A stretch of DNA of 64,000 bases, taken from Rickettsiaceae bacterium. GTDB taxonomy: Bacteria; Pseudomonadota; Alphaproteobacteria; Rickettsiales; Rickettsiaceae. Of this stretch, positions 29,081 through 39,337 are shown in pieces. The stretch is taken from NCBI GenBank assembly GCA_023301685.1, contig JALZUG010000013.1:34279-98278 (forward strand). The letters run 5' to 3'. Every line of letters starts with the position of its first letter. Positions within the stretch are counted from its first letter, which is position 1. The notes beneath the pieces were generated by a model. That model made no database searches and had not been told where the DNA came from. It was given only the letters and a program-made list of their open reading frames with translations. Made by a program: the position numbers and the translations under genes.

Positions 29081-29300
29081 TTTGTTAGTTTGCAAATATA
29101 GCTTTTTTTCTGGAGTTTTTAATAAAATTGTTATATACAAAAAGCAATTTAAATTAGGTCAAATGACTAGGTGCTGCTAGCAAAGTGATAAAAAAGAAAT
29201 ATTTGAAAGATTTTAGTGTAATTTGTTGACTAAAAAGCCTAAATAAACTTTTTTTAACAGCAGGCCCAAACCGTATTGTTAGGACGTATTCTTTTGTGAA

Positions 29301-31187
29301 ATGGCTAATAGAAATAAAAATATTTTAGCGATTTTTATTTTTTACCTTAAGAAAATTGGGGTAAAGATTTTAAAAAATCTATTGTATAATGTACTACGTA
29401 TTAGGCTGTCTCTAATAAAGATTAAGCATTTTTTATTTAATAAACTAAAACGTTTTCCAAGTAAATTATCTATAAAAATAAGGGGCATAAATTATGGTAT
29501 ATACTATAAATCTCTTTTTGTTTGGGATTTAAGAGATTCAGCTACTTACACAAGAGTAAATATAGTATTTATTGGTTTTGTTATAGTATTTCTTGCAATA
29601 TCAATACGCTTAGTAATAGTAGCTAGTAGCGATTTTGTGAATTATAGACAGTCTAATAAGAGATCATATATAAATAGATACGATATTATTGATAGAAATA
29701 ATAATTTACTCGCTGTGAACCTTCCAGGCGCATCATTATACGCAAATCCAAAAAGAGTAATAGATTCAGAGCAGTCGGTTGAAAAACTACTATCTATTTT
29801 TCCAGAGCTAGATAAAGCAAAATTGCTTAAGAAACTTAATAGTAATAGGAGTTTTGAGTGGATTAAAAGAGATGTAACTCCTCAAGAGCATGAAAAAATT
29901 TATAATTTAGGTATGCCAGGTTTTAGTTTTGAGAGAGAGCAAAAAAGAATTTATACTTATGGTAAACTATTATCTCATGTTCTGGGTTATGTAGGGAGAG
30001 ATTTAGGTGGCCTTGCAGGTCTTGAAAAGTATTTTGATAAATTTTTAACTGGTTTTGAGCCGTTAAAAGAAAATAAGAATCAAGAAAATTGTTTGCAGCT
30101 TTCTATAGATGTCAGAATTCAGAATATCTTAAGTGAAGAGCTAGAAAGAACAATTAAAAAATTCAGTGCAAAAGGCGCAGCTGGAATGGTTGTTGACCCA
30201 AACAATGGAGAGATTTTAGCACTTGTTAGTAAGCCAGATTTTGATCCACATCACCCAGGAATAGCAAAACCAGAACAATTATTTAATATGGCAACTCAAG
30301 GAGCCTATGAGATGGGTTCGGGTATGAAAGCTTTAACTATGGCAATAGGTCTTGATACAGGTGCAACATCACTAACTGATGCGTATGATCTCACATACAT
30401 GAAAGTGAGTGGTTTTCAGTTAAAAGATTATCCGCGTCCATTAAAAGGTTGGCATTCGGTACCATATATATTTTTGAAATCTAGTAATATTGGTATTGGT
30501 CAGATAATGCTTGAAATAGGAAAAAGTAGTTTGGCTGAATACTTAAAGAAGCTTGGGTTATTAGAGCGTTTAAAAATTGAACTACCTGAGAGAGCTCGGC
30601 CTTTATTTCCAAACTATTCAAGGTGGACTGATTTGAGGTTAATTACAATGTCATACGGATATGGGATGTCAGAAAGTCCTGCACACTTTATGCAAGCAAT
30701 GGTTCCAATTATGAATGGTGGATTATTATATCCTCTTACTCTAGTTAAAAGAGATCCGACAAAGCCACTTGTTGCAGAACGAGTTTTTAAAGAAAAAACA
30801 TCTTCTGATATGCGGAAATTAATGCGATTAGTTGTATCAAAAGGCACGGGGTCTAAAGCAGAAGTTAAAGGTTATTACGTTGGTGGAAAAACTGGTACAG
30901 CAAATATTGCTCACGCTGGTAAATATGACAAGACAAGAAGAGTATCCTCCTTTTTCGGAGTAATTCCTGCCACGAAACCGAAATATATGGTATATATCAT
31001 ATATAATGAACCAAAAGGTATTAAGGAGACATTTGGCTTTGCTGGTGGTGGATGGGTCGCTGCTCCTTCAGCGGGTGCTGTGTTTAAGAAACTTACGGCT
31101 TTGTATGGTATTGAAAAGTTGGATGATAATAGTCCTGATGTACAAGAAATAAGCAATATTGAATACGAGATAAATAATGAGACTTAA
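29301..31187 (+). CDS. ftsI: septal peptidoglycan transpeptidase (PBP3/FtsI)
   Basis: 628 residues. Catalytic motifs: SGMK (Ser340-Lys343), SSN (394-396) and KTGT (530-533). It cross-links septal peptidoglycan as partner of FtsW. The single transmembrane segment is near residues 87-108, preceded by an unusually long basic cytoplasmic tail of about 85 residues; family members usually have 20-40. The N-terminal pedestal domain is conserved (RGxI-like motif replaced by NRYDIIDRN). The 220-base gap upstream holds a TTGACT but no good -10, so it probably stays within the mraZ transcript. It overlaps murE by 11 bases. Confidence 0.93.
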   Translation: MANRNKNILAIFIFYLKKIGVKILKNLLYNVLRIRLSLIKIKHFLFNKLKRFPSKLSIKIRGINYGIYYKSLFVWDLRDSATYTRVNIVFIGFVIVFLAISIRLVIVASSDFVNYRQSNKRSYINRYDIIDRNNNLLAVNLPGASLYANPKRVIDSEQSVEKLLSIFPELDKAKLLKKLNSNRSFEWIKRDVTPQEHEKIYNLGMPGFSFEREQKRIYTYGKLLSHVLGYVGRDLGGLAGLEKYFDKFLTGFEPLKENKNQENCLQLSIDVRIQNILSEELERTIKKFSAKGAAGMVVDPNNGEILALVSKPDFDPHHPGIAKPEQLFNMATQGAYEMGSGMKALTMAIGLDTGATSLTDAYDLTYMKVSGFQLKDYPRPLKGWHSVPYIFLKSSNIGIGQIMLEIGKSSLAEYLKKLGLLERLKIELPERARPLFPNYSRWTDLRLITMSYGYGMSESPAHFMQAMVPIMNGGLLYPLTLVKRDPTKPLVAERVFKEKTSSDMRKLMRLVVSKGTGSKAEVKGYYVGGKTGTANIAHAGKYDKTRRVSSFFGVIPATKPKYMVYIIYNEPKGIKETFGFAGGGWVAAPSAGAVFKKLTALYGIEKLDDNSPDVQEISNIEYEINNET

Positions 31188-32616
31188 GATAGAAGAATTG
31201 TTTAGAGAAGGTAATGTTACAGGTGTTTCATTTGACTCTAGAAATGTAAAATCTGGGGATGCATTTTTTGCAATTACAGGTGATAGTTTTGACGGTAATG
31301 AATATATTGATGATGCTTTGTCGAGAGGAGCTTCTTTTGTTTTTACTGATAATCCTTCAAAAAAAGGAAAGAATATAGAATATATTGCGGATATAAGAAT
31401 GGGGCTTGCAATAGCAGCTGGTGTTGTATTTCAAAAAATGCCAAAAAATTTAGTTGCAGTTACTGGAACAAACGGAAAAAGCTCGGTCGTTTCATATGTC
31501 TATCAAATACTAGCAAAACTAGAGAAGACTAGCGCATGCATTGGAACTTTAGGTGTTGAATCAACAGAAAAAATATCAGACGAATCTCTAAATGATAAAA
31601 ATTCTGTTTTGACAACTGCTGACCCTATAACATTTAGAAAAATTCTTAGTTCGCTTAATGATGCAGGTGTGCATAATGTTGCATTTGAGGCTTCGAGCCA
31701 TGGTTTATTCCAGCGAAGACTAGGAGATGTAAAAGTTAAATCTGCAGCATTTACAAGTTTTTCACAAGATCATCTTGAGTACCATCAAACAATGGATGGT
31801 TATTTGCAGGCAAAGCTTATTTTGTTTACAGAAAATCTTGTTAATGGTGGAGAAGCTATTATTAATTCAGAAATAATGTTTTTTGATTTTATTAAGAGTT
31901 TTTTGCAAGAAAAAAATATATCTTTTTGCACGGTAGGTAGCAATGGAGATGTAAAAATAAAAAGAAACAGGCAGTCACTTGAAGGGCAGAATATTTGTTT
32001 TGAATATAGAGGGCAGAAATATGAGTTTAAAACTAATATCATTGGTTCATTCCAAGCTATAAATTTATTAATTGCTGCAAAGCTTGTAAGTAATTTAGGA
32101 ATAGAGTTCGACAAAATTATTGAAATATTATCTAAAATTGAAGCTGTTCCAGGGAGATTACAGAGAATAACAAATATTGATAGTGAGTATCAGGTTTTTG
32201 TTGATTACGCGCATACTCCAGATGCCCTGCAAAAATCACTTGAAGAATTAAAAAAACTGAAGAAAAAGACGGGAGATTTATATATAGTTTTTGGGTGTGG
32301 AGGCGATAGAGATGCACTAAAAAGACCTATAATGGGTAAAATTGCGTCTGAAATTGCTGACAAGGTAATTATAACTGATGATAATCCAAGAACAGAAGAT
32401 CCAAGAAAAATTAGAGGCCAGATTGCTGAAGCTGCTGTTGAAGCTGAAGAGATAGCTGACAGAAAAAGTGCAATTATTGATACAATTGCGAAGCTAAGAA
32501 AAGATGACATTCTTCTCATTGCTGGTAAGGGGCACGAAGATTATCAAATTATTGGCAAAGAAAGATTTAAGTTTAGTGATATTGAGATTGCAAAAAAAGC
32601 TGTACGAAGAGTATAA
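31177..32616 (+). CDS. murE: UDP-MurNAc-tripeptide synthetase (meso-DAP adding)
   Basis: 479 residues. It adds meso-diaminopimelate to UDP-MurNAc-L-Ala-D-Glu in the cytoplasm. The ATP loop is VTGTNGKSS (about 96-104), the central Mur-ligase domain has VAFEASSHGL, and the DNPR motif (TDDNPRTEDP) is diagnostic for meso-DAP rather than lysine. The length is typical. It is coupled to ftsI through an 11-base overlap. Confidence 0.96.
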   Translation: MRLKIEELFREGNVTGVSFDSRNVKSGDAFFAITGDSFDGNEYIDDALSRGASFVFTDNPSKKGKNIEYIADIRMGLAIAAGVVFQKMPKNLVAVTGTNGKSSVVSYVYQILAKLEKTSACIGTLGVESTEKISDESLNDKNSVLTTADPITFRKILSSLNDAGVHNVAFEASSHGLFQRRLGDVKVKSAAFTSFSQDHLEYHQTMDGYLQAKLILFTENLVNGGEAIINSEIMFFDFIKSFLQEKNISFCTVGSNGDVKIKRNRQSLEGQNICFEYRGQKYEFKTNIIGSFQAINLLIAAKLVSNLGIEFDKIIEILSKIEAVPGRLQRITNIDSEYQVFVDYAHTPDALQKSLEELKKLKKKTGDLYIVFGCGGDRDALKRPIMGKIASEIADKVIITDDNPRTEDPRKIRGQIAEAAVEAEEIADRKSAIIDTIAKLRKDDILLIAGKGHEDYQIIGKERFKFSDIEIAKKAVRRV

Positions 32617-32633
32617 AATAGAGTTTTAAGATT

Positions 32634-34016
32634 ATGATATGGAATTCAAAGAGTTTAGAAAAAGCCTTAAGAGTGGAGGTGATAGCTGGTATAAACGCTG
32701 GTCAGGTGAAGTTTAATTCAATAGATGTTGATAAAGATGATATTTTTATTGCGCTTTCTGGAAAGCGAGATGGTCATGAGTTCGTCAATGATGCTTTATC
32801 GAAAGGAGCTAGATGTGCAATAGTTTCAAAGGATATTGCAGATGTAGATCAAAATAAGCTAATCAGAGTTGATGATACGATGCTTGCTTTGAATAATTTA
32901 GCAGAATATAAGAGAAGGAATTCAAGAGCAAAATTTATTGCTGTTACTGGTACTGTAGGGAAGACAAGTACAAGAGAGGTAATAAAAACTATGCTTTTGC
33001 CATATGGCAAGACTTATTCGAGTGTGAAGAGTTTTAATAATTATCTTGGCGTACCCCTTACTTTAGCTTCTATGCCTGATGATACAGAATATGCTGTAAT
33101 TGAACTTGGTATGAATGCAGCAGGTGAAATAAGTAATTTAGCAAATATAGTAACTCCAGATATAGCGGTAATAACAACTGTATCAGAAGGGCATATTGAG
33201 TTTTTCGATTCAATTGAAGATATTGCGGATGCAAAATGTGAAATTTTTGAAGGAGTTGATATAAATACAGGTATAGCAATTATTAATAGGGATATTTCAA
33301 CGTATGAAAGATGCATTCAGAATATCGATAGAGCAGGTCTTCGCAATGTTCAAACATTCGGTAAAAGAGTAGATGCAAATACAAGGTTTCTTTCGTACGA
33401 ATTATTAGAAGATTACTCTGTAAGACTTAATTTTGATGTTAATACAGAAGAGTGTGAAATTATTATGCCTAATATTTCAATGCATTTAGCATCAAATTTT
33501 GCTGCAGGTTTTTCTGTAGTAAAAGCTCTTGGTCTTGATATAGAAAAAGCTGCGAGTGCGATCAGGTCTTTTCAGCCTTTAATGGGTCGTGGTAGGTTTA
33601 TTGAAATAAAGCACGATAATAAGAACCTTGGCATTATCTGCGATTACTACAATTCAAACCCTCAATCATTAGAAGCTTCTTTGAAATATTTGCAGCAATT
33701 TGTCAGTGGTAAAAAGGTTGCGGTTTTAGGGGATATGGGTGAGCTCGGTGATATGCAGAATGAAATGCATATGTCTGTAGTTCCTTCGATTATAGAAGCG
33801 GGCATATCAAAACTGTTTCTAGTTGGTAGTGTAATAAGCCAAATAAAAGATAGTTTTTCTAATGATATTGAGATTAAGCTTTATAAAAATGTTGACGAGA
33901 TGATAGTAGATAATAGCGCTAATTTTGAAGATGGTGATCTTCTTTTGATAAAGGGCTCTAGAAGTGTGAAACTAGAGAATTTAGCAAAGAGTTTGGGAGT
34001 TAAAAATGTTTTATAA
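32634..34016 (+). CDS. murF: UDP-MurNAc-tripeptide-D-Ala-D-Ala ligase
   Basis: 460 residues. It adds D-Ala-D-Ala to complete the UDP-MurNAc-pentapeptide. The ATP loop is [13 protein letters not shown] (about 104-116), followed by [11 protein letters not shown] and [10 protein letters not shown], both hallmark MurF segments, and the C-terminal GDMGELG. The standard GTNGKT is GTVGKT here, a known variant. It overlaps mraY by 11 bases. Confidence 0.95.
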   Translation: MIWNSKSLEKALRVEVIAGINAGQVKFNSIDVDKDDIFIALSGKRDGHEFVNDALSKGARCAIVSKDIADVDQNKLIRVDDTMLALNNLAEYKRRNSRAKFIAVTGTVGKTSTREVIKTMLLPYGKTYSSVKSFNNYLGVPLTLASMPDDTEYAVIELGMNAAGEISNLANIVTPDIAVITTVSEGHIEFFDSIEDIADAKCEIFEGVDINTGIAIINRDISTYERCIQNIDRAGLRNVQTFGKRVDANTRFLSYELLEDYSVRLNFDVNTEECEIIMPNISMHLASNFAAGFSVVKALGLDIEKAASAIRSFQPLMGRGRFIEIKHDNKNLGIICDYYNSNPQSLEASLKYLQQFVSGKKVAVLGDMGELGDMQNEMHMSVVPSIIEAGISKLFLVGSVISQIKDSFSNDIEIKLYKNVDEMIVDNSANFEDGDLLLIKGSRSVKLENLAKSLGVKNVL

Positions 34017-35094
34017 TTTACTGGCCCCATATGCAGCCAAATTCCATATAGCAAATCTTTTTACGTATATAAGTTTCAGAAGTGGTTTGGCTATTCTAAT
34101 GAGCATGCTGATTTGCTTTTTTATAGGGCCTAGATTAATAGCTTACCTACGATCTATGCAAAAGCAAGGTCAACCAATCAGAGAAGATGGCCCAGAAAGT
34201 CATTTTGATAAAGCTGGAACGCCTACTATGGGTGGTTTGATGATTATATTATCTACAACTATTTCAACATTGTGCTTTGCAAATCTAGCTAACCCTTACA
34301 TTTGGGTGTCATTGTTTGTTTTATTAATGTTTGGTATACTTGGTTTTATAGATGATTATACAAAGGTTAGTAAGAATAATTATCGAGGTATTAGCGGCAG
34401 AGCAAAGCTTATAATACAATTTTTAGTGAGTGTTATAGCATTTATTGTCATTCAAAAATATTCTAGACCTGAATTTGCTACTCAGCTTGCCTTTCCGTTT
34501 TTTAAAAACACATTTTTGGATATAGGATATTTTTATATTCCATTTACTATGTGTGTAATTATCGGCTCCTCAAATGCAGTTAACTTAACAGACGGTCTTG
34601 ACGGGCTTGCTATTGGAACAATAGCAATTGCTATAGCCTCATTTGGTCTTATATCCTATTTAGTTGGAAATAGTATTTATGCAAATTATCTTCAGGTTAT
34701 TCATGTGCCTAAAGTTGGAGAGCTAACGGTTCTATGCTCAGCAATTATTGGGAGTAGCCTTGGTTTTTTATGGTATAATGCAAAGCCTGCTGAGATTTTC
34801 ATGGGAGACACAGGAAGTCTAGCTCTTGGTGGAGTGCTTGGTACAATTAGTGTAATTACAAAACATGAGCTAGTTCTATGTATTATTGGAGGTGTTTTCG
34901 TTTTGGAAACTTTATCTGTAATTTTGCAAGTTGGCTATTATAAAAAAACTGGTGGAAAAAGAATCTTTTTAATGGCTCCACTTCACCATCATTTTGAAAA
35001 AAAAGGCTGGCCAGAAACTAAAGTCGTAATTAGGTTTTGGATATTAGCAATTATCTTTGCTCTTATAGGCTTATCTTCACTAAAACTAAGGTAG
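34006..35094 (+). CDS. mraY: phospho-MurNAc-pentapeptide transferase
   Basis: 362 residues with ten predicted membrane helices. It moves phospho-MurNAc-pentapeptide to undecaprenyl phosphate, making lipid I. Conserved blocks: GTPTMGG (near 71), the Asp pair in [32 protein letters not shown] and the histidine motif [12 protein letters not shown]. In most bacteria murD, ftsW and murG follow; here the cluster ends and queE begins seven bases later. Confidence 0.97.
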   Translation: MFYNLLAPYAAKFHIANLFTYISFRSGLAILMSMLICFFIGPRLIAYLRSMQKQGQPIREDGPESHFDKAGTPTMGGLMIILSTTISTLCFANLANPYIWVSLFVLLMFGILGFIDDYTKVSKNNYRGISGRAKLIIQFLVSVIAFIVIQKYSRPEFATQLAFPFFKNTFLDIGYFYIPFTMCVIIGSSNAVNLTDGLDGLAIGTIAIAIASFGLISYLVGNSIYANYLQVIHVPKVGELTVLCSAIIGSSLGFLWYNAKPAEIFMGDTGSLALGGVLGTISVITKHELVLCIIGGVFVLETLSVILQVGYYKKTGGKRIFLMAPLHHHFEKKGWPETKVVIRFWILAIIFALIGLSSLKLR

Positions 35095-35100
35095 AGTAAA

Positions 35101-35778
35101 ATGCTAGGTGATAATCCAATCAGGTCTCCAGAAAAAGGAGATGGCATGCACTTAATGGTAAAGCAAATATTTAAGACACTGCAGGGTGAAGGACCGCATG
35201 TTGGTATACCATCGATTTTTGTAAGATTAGGTGGTTGTAATTTGGCTTGCGACTTTTGTGATACCGAATTCGAAGACTTTAAAAAATTAGCAACTGAATC
35301 AATTATTGATACAGTTAAAAACTTAAGTTTAAATAATAAAAGTATAAGGTCAGTAGGGCTGGTTGTTATTACTGGTGGAGAACCTTTCCGTCAGCCAATT
35401 AGAATATTATGTGAGAAGTTGATAGAAGAAAATTTTTCTATTCAAATAGAAACAAATGGCACGATCTATAGAGATATTCCAGAAGAAGTAGATATTATTT
35501 GTTCTCCTAAGGTAGTAAATGGTAAATATTCAAAGATAAGACCGGATTTATTAGAGAGAATTACTGCATTTAAGTTTTTGATCTCATCGCAAAAATCAGA
35601 ATATTCATCTGTTCCGGATCTAGAACAAGCTGCCTATAATATACCAGTTTTTGTGCAAGCAATGGATGAATTAAATCACGATATCAATATAGCTAATAAA
35701 AAATTGTCTGTTGAAATAGCAATAAATAGTGGTTATCGTTTATCATATCAAATACATAAAGACCTAGGAATAGAGTAA
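35101..35778 (+). CDS. queE: 7-carboxy-7-deazaguanine synthase
   Basis: 225 residues. A radical SAM enzyme of queuosine precursor synthesis that contracts the CPH4 ring. The iron-sulfur motif is CNLACDFCD (C-x3-C-x2-C). The N-terminal KTLQGEGPHVGIPSIFVRLGG is typical of QueE, and VVITGGEP follows. It is directly upstream of queC and likely cotranscribed from the wall cluster. The MVKQIF start of most homologues suggests the annotated N-terminus (about 18 extra residues) could be too long. Confidence 0.9.
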   Translation: MLGDNPIRSPEKGDGMHLMVKQIFKTLQGEGPHVGIPSIFVRLGGCNLACDFCDTEFEDFKKLATESIIDTVKNLSLNNKSIRSVGLVVITGGEPFRQPIRILCEKLIEENFSIQIETNGTIYRDIPEEVDIICSPKVVNGKYSKIRPDLLERITAFKFLISSQKSEYSSVPDLEQAAYNIPVFVQAMDELNHDINIANKKLSVEIAINSGYRLSYQIHKDLGIE

Positions 35779-35785
35779 GAAATAT

Positions 35786-36475
35786 ATGAAAAAGAAAGTT
35801 GTCGTTTTAGTGAGTGGTGGTATAGATTCTTCTACAGTACTTGCAATGTTGCAAAAGGAGAATGTTCAAATATACGCAGTTAGTTTTTATTATGCCCAAA
35901 ATCATTCTATTGAAATTAATAAAATCAAAAATTTTATAAAAAATTATAACGTATCTAATCACAGAGTAATTAATATAGATCTATCTGCATTCAGCAGTAC
36001 AGCGCTAGTTAATGAGAGTGTAGATGTTCCTAAATATGATAGTGCAGAGGATCTTGGTGATAATATTCCAGTTACATATGTACCTGCCAGAAATACAATT
36101 TTTTTGAGTTATGCTTTAGGTTATGCGGAAGTAATCGGTGCATCAGATATATATATTGGAGCGCATATGACGGATTCAGCAAATTATCCTGATTGCAGAC
36201 CGGAATATTTAAAAAGCTTTGAGAGTATGGCAAACTTAGCTACAAAAGCTGGAGTTGAAGGTCATAAAATAAATATACATGCTCCACTGATTGAGATGTC
36301 AAAATCTGAGATAATCACCGCTGGTTTGAAGTTAGGTATTGATTATTCATCAACTATTTCATGCTATGACCCTGATATTGAAGCAAAATCATGTGGCAAG
36401 TGCCATGCGTGCTTAGTCCGTATTAAGGCTTTTGAAGATAACAATGTTAGGGATCCAATAGAGTATACGAGGTAA
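35786..36475 (+). CDS. queC: 7-cyano-7-deazaguanine (preQ0) synthase
   Basis: 229 residues. It converts 7-carboxy-7-deazaguanine to preQ0 with ATP and ammonia. The PP-loop is SGGIDSSTVL (residues 10-19). The zinc-binding Cys cluster is at the C-terminus (SCYDPD...SCGKCHACLVR). The conserved VPARNTIFLS and IGAHMTDSANYPDCRPEY blocks are present. It follows queE by seven bases. Confidence 0.95.
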   Translation: MKKKVVVLVSGGIDSSTVLAMLQKENVQIYAVSFYYAQNHSIEINKIKNFIKNYNVSNHRVINIDLSAFSSTALVNESVDVPKYDSAEDLGDNIPVTYVPARNTIFLSYALGYAEVIGASDIYIGAHMTDSANYPDCRPEYLKSFESMANLATKAGVEGHKINIHAPLIEMSKSEIITAGLKLGIDYSSTISCYDPDIEAKSCGKCHACLVRIKAFEDNNVRDPIEYTR

Positions 36476-36478
36476 GTC

Positions 36479-37033
36479 ATGAATGTACAATATTTTTTCG
36501 GTGATTTTCCAGCGCTTGATCTAGGGGATGTAATCTTAAGAGAGATAAAAGAATCAGATGCACAAGATTATTTTGAATATATGAGTAATAATGCTATGGA
36601 GGGTTTTCTAACAAAAGAGAATCGACCAAGTAGTGTTGAAAAAGCTCTAGAAGAAGTGAAGTATTGGGGGAGTTTATTTCCACAAAAAAGAAGCATTTAT
36701 TGGGCAATTGCTTTAAAAGAAAGTAATAAAATGATTGGCACGGCTGGATTTAATTTAATTTCATTTCCAAATTCCAGGGCAGAAATAAGCTATGATTTGA
36801 GTCCGGAATATTGGGGCAAAGGGATTATGCTAAAATCAATCAATGGAATATTAAAGTTTGCCGATGTAGCTCTTGAATTAGTCCGTGTGCAAGCAACAGT
36901 TATAACTGATAATGAAAGATCACTAAATGTGCTTGAAAGGACGGGTTTTAAAAAAGAAGGGCTTCTCAAGAAATATGAAGTTGTAGAGGGCGAGCATAAA
37001 GATTACTATATGTATAGTAGGGTAGTTGAATAA
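36479..37033 (+). CDS. GNAT-family N-acetyltransferase (RimJ/RimL-like)
   Basis: 184 residues. It begins with the strand-helix pattern LREIKESDAQDYFEYMSN. It has the acetyl-CoA segment LSPEYWGKGIMLKSI (motif A; Q/RxxGxG/A is modified) and ERSLNVLERTGFKKEGLLKK (motif B). The Acetyltransf_3 layout resembles RimJ/YjcK protein N-acetyltransferases. The target is unknown. It starts three bases after queC stops. Confidence 0.85.
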   Translation: MNVQYFFGDFPALDLGDVILREIKESDAQDYFEYMSNNAMEGFLTKENRPSSVEKALEEVKYWGSLFPQKRSIYWAIALKESNKMIGTAGFNLISFPNSRAEISYDLSPEYWGKGIMLKSINGILKFADVALELVRVQATVITDNERSLNVLERTGFKKEGLLKKYEVVEGEHKDYYMYSRVVE

Positions 37034-37043
37034 GGTTTGTTGT

Positions 37044-37925
37044 ATGCGTAAGTTATTTATATTTATAATTATTGTATTTGGATTAAACAATCCAGCTTTA
37101 GCTAAAATCATAGAAACCGATGATAGCTTAGTGATTCAAAATGAGTTGCAAAAATTAACGCAAGAAGATTTAGTTACCTTTGATGTAAAGGGGGTGCTTT
37201 ATGAACCTGAAGATAGTTTGCTTAAGCTAAAAAATAAAAGGTTTGTAAGAAATTTTCTTTCTAGAATAAGACAAGATAATCTGCATGAGGCAGACAGACT
37301 AGAAGGTATAATATTGTTGAACTATAAGCCCGTTCTATTGGATATAAAGATTCCTGAAATAATCAAAGATACTAAAGAAAGAGGCGTGAAAATTATTTCT
37401 CTCACTGGTGGAAGAACAGGATCTATTGGAAGTGTTAATAACCGTCAAGATCTAAGATTATCAAGGTTGAAAAGTTTTGGTATTGATTTTACTGGCAGTT
37501 TTAAGGTAACAAGATTGCTTCTTGAGCGCAATGGTGATGGTAGTAATCGTATTGGTAGGAAAAGTGAATTTGCAAATGATGCCATATTTAAAGATGGAGT
37601 GATTTTTACATCGCGACTCCCTAAGGGTAAGATACTTGGTATTTTTTTAGATAAGGTGGAGTTTTTACCAAAAAAAATAATACATGTGGATAATGATATT
37701 AGTAAGCTTGGTAGCGTACAGAGAATGTGTAAGAGTAGGAACATTGAGTTCCTTGGTATACACTACACAAAACAATATAATAATAGTGAAAATACTACTT
37801 TTGATAAAAAAGTAGCTGAAAAAAAGTTAAAAATTTTGCAGACAAAAAGCTTGTGGGTAAGTGATAAAATTGCTCACTGCTTAGCACATACTGGATTTGA
37901 TATAAACTATTGTCGTTCTAAATAA
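37044..37925 (+). CDS. secreted DUF2608-like (HAD-type) protein
   Basis: 293 residues from ATG 37044, whose first 20 residues form a signal peptide ending NPALA; an in-frame TTG at 37026 is ignored. The domain resembles DUF2608, an HAD-like family common in Rickettsiales, Legionella and other host-associated bacteria. The motif I segment reads LVTFDVKGVLYEPED, where the second Asp of DxD is Lys. A later block, KIISLTGGRTG, corresponds to motif II (S/T), and KKIIHVDNDISKLGSV to motif IV. The substitution suggests altered or lost phosphatase activity. It is last in the queE-queC-GNAT run. Confidence 0.65.
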   Translation: MRKLFIFIIIVFGLNNPALAKIIETDDSLVIQNELQKLTQEDLVTFDVKGVLYEPEDSLLKLKNKRFVRNFLSRIRQDNLHEADRLEGIILLNYKPVLLDIKIPEIIKDTKERGVKIISLTGGRTGSIGSVNNRQDLRLSRLKSFGIDFTGSFKVTRLLLERNGDGSNRIGRKSEFANDAIFKDGVIFTSRLPKGKILGIFLDKVEFLPKKIIHVDNDISKLGSVQRMCKSRNIEFLGIHYTKQYNNSENTTFDKKVAEKKLKILQTKSLWVSDKIAHCLAHTGFDINYCRSK

Positions 37926-38007
37926 TTTATACACAAAAGTGTTTCTAGAGATATATTCAAGAATAATATTAGTCAAATATATTCGGTAAAGTTTCAAAAA
38001 TGTTAGA

Positions 38008-38084
<77 letters not shown>

Positions 38085-38389
38085 ACAATTATAGTTTTCA
38101 TTTTGAACAATGAACGTTTTTACTCATCGTTTGCCTATTATCTATTAGGTTCACTCATCGTATCTATTCTATAAGTCCAAATTGAATTACAATAAATTTA
38201 TTGTGATTGATTTTATAAACGAGTCTTTATTTTAAATCAATAAAAAAATATTATAATAAAAGGATATTTCCTTTTGAATCTGGTAAATTTCTTGTTGCAA
38301 GGTTCCCAGTTGTAGTGCTTTTGATCTTGAATTTTAGAGATCATTAGGATACCATTTAATTATGGTTTTATTATCTTGGGGGAGGTGTT
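38085..38389. other. 305-base AT-rich intergenic region
   Basis: No gene or clear regulatory signal was found. There is a small hairpin (AAAAGGA...TCCTTTT, about 38259-38276) without a T-run. The stretch ends in a very strong ribosome site (GGGGGAGG at 38378-38385) serving the short gene that follows. Confidence 0.6.
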
Positions 38390-38497
38390 ATGGAGCTAAT
38401 AATTTTTGGAGTTGTAGTTGCTGTTTCTATTATTTATAGCAAAGATAACGAGGGATTTGTATCAATATTTGGTATAGATTTAGAAGAGGCAAATTAG
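38390..38497 (+). CDS. putative 35-residue membrane peptide
   Basis: ATG 38390 follows GGGGGAGG at a 4-base distance. The peptide MELIIFGVVVAVSIIY... has one hydrophobic segment (about 3-16), then an acidic tail ending LEEAN. After the stop, the +1 frame continues with an acidic Cys-containing run (FDDESMDCCGCDANFDAD) to a stop at 38556-38558. This looks like the natural continuation and suggests either a frameshift mutation or an unusual decoding event. No homologue is recognised. Confidence 0.45.
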   Translation: MELIIFGVVVAVSIIYSKDNEGFVSIFGIDLEEAN

Positions 38498-38582
38498 AGT
38501 TTTTGATGATGAATCTATGGATTGTTGTGGTTGTGATGCGAATTTTGATGCCGATTAATTATTATTCTCAAAAGAGGGTTGT

Positions 38583-39281
38583 GTGAACAATTTTCACGTA
38601 ACAATTTTAACTATATTCCCTGAAATGTTTCCAGGTCCTTTGGGCTACTCTCTTGCGGGTAAAGGTTTAAAAAATGATCTGTGGTCAATGGATGTTATAA
38701 ATATTCGAGATTTTGGTCTAACAAAACATAAGAATGTTGATGATATAGCTTGCGGGGGAGGAAATGGACTAATTATGCGTCCAGATGTTATTGGTCCAGC
38801 GCTCGATACTGCGCTTGATGCGCATCCAGGAGCGAAAATTTACTATCCATCACCAAGGGGGCAGCTATTAAATCAAAAAGTAACCCGAAATTTGTCGGAA
38901 GAAAGAAATGTAATTATTTTGTGCGGGCGCTTCGAAGGGATTGACGAAAGGATCATAGATGAGTATAATGTGCAGCAGATTAGTGTAGGTGACTATGTTT
39001 TGTCAGGTGGTGAAGTTGCTGCAATGACAATTTTGGATAGCATAGTTCGGCTTTTACCAGGGGTTCTTAGTAACCAGGAGACTTTAAAAGAAGAGTCTTT
39101 TGAAGAAGAATCTGAAGGTTTGAGTTTGATTGAGCATCCGCTTTATACTAAACCAGCAATTTGGCGAGGTCGAAAAGTTCCAGAGATTTTACTTTCAGGT
39201 AATCATTCTGAAATTGAAAAGTGGAAAAAGTCTGAATCTATAAGAGTCACAAAAGTAAGGCAAAATAGTTTTTTGAAATAA
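38583..39281 (+). CDS. trmD: tRNA (guanine37-N1)-methyltransferase
   Basis: 232 residues. It methylates G37 of tRNAs with a G at 36. It begins with the [20 protein letters not shown] pattern. The knotted SAM site has [11 protein letters not shown] and [20 protein letters not shown] is the substrate loop. The start is GTG 38583 after an AGAGGG site. It is followed by rplS 56 bases later. The usual upstream partners rpsP and rimM are not here. Confidence 0.95.
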   Translation: MNNFHVTILTIFPEMFPGPLGYSLAGKGLKNDLWSMDVINIRDFGLTKHKNVDDIACGGGNGLIMRPDVIGPALDTALDAHPGAKIYYPSPRGQLLNQKVTRNLSEERNVIILCGRFEGIDERIIDEYNVQQISVGDYVLSGGEVAAMTILDSIVRLLPGVLSNQETLKEESFEEESEGLSLIEHPLYTKPAIWRGRKVPEILLSGNHSEIEKWKKSESIRVTKVRQNSFLK

Positions 39282-39337
39282 TTCTTTTGCTTAAAGTTAT
39301 TATATAAAAAATATATAGAATCATTTAGGAGATAAAA

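Noticed and set aside
29226..29254. Promoter TTGACT before ftsI.
   Set aside because: At a 17-18 base spacing only TTTTTT is available as -10, so it was not annotated.
38499..38558. Separate small Cys-containing gene downstream of the 35-residue peptide.
   Set aside because: No start codon with a ribosome site exists in that frame; kept only as a possible frameshifted tail.
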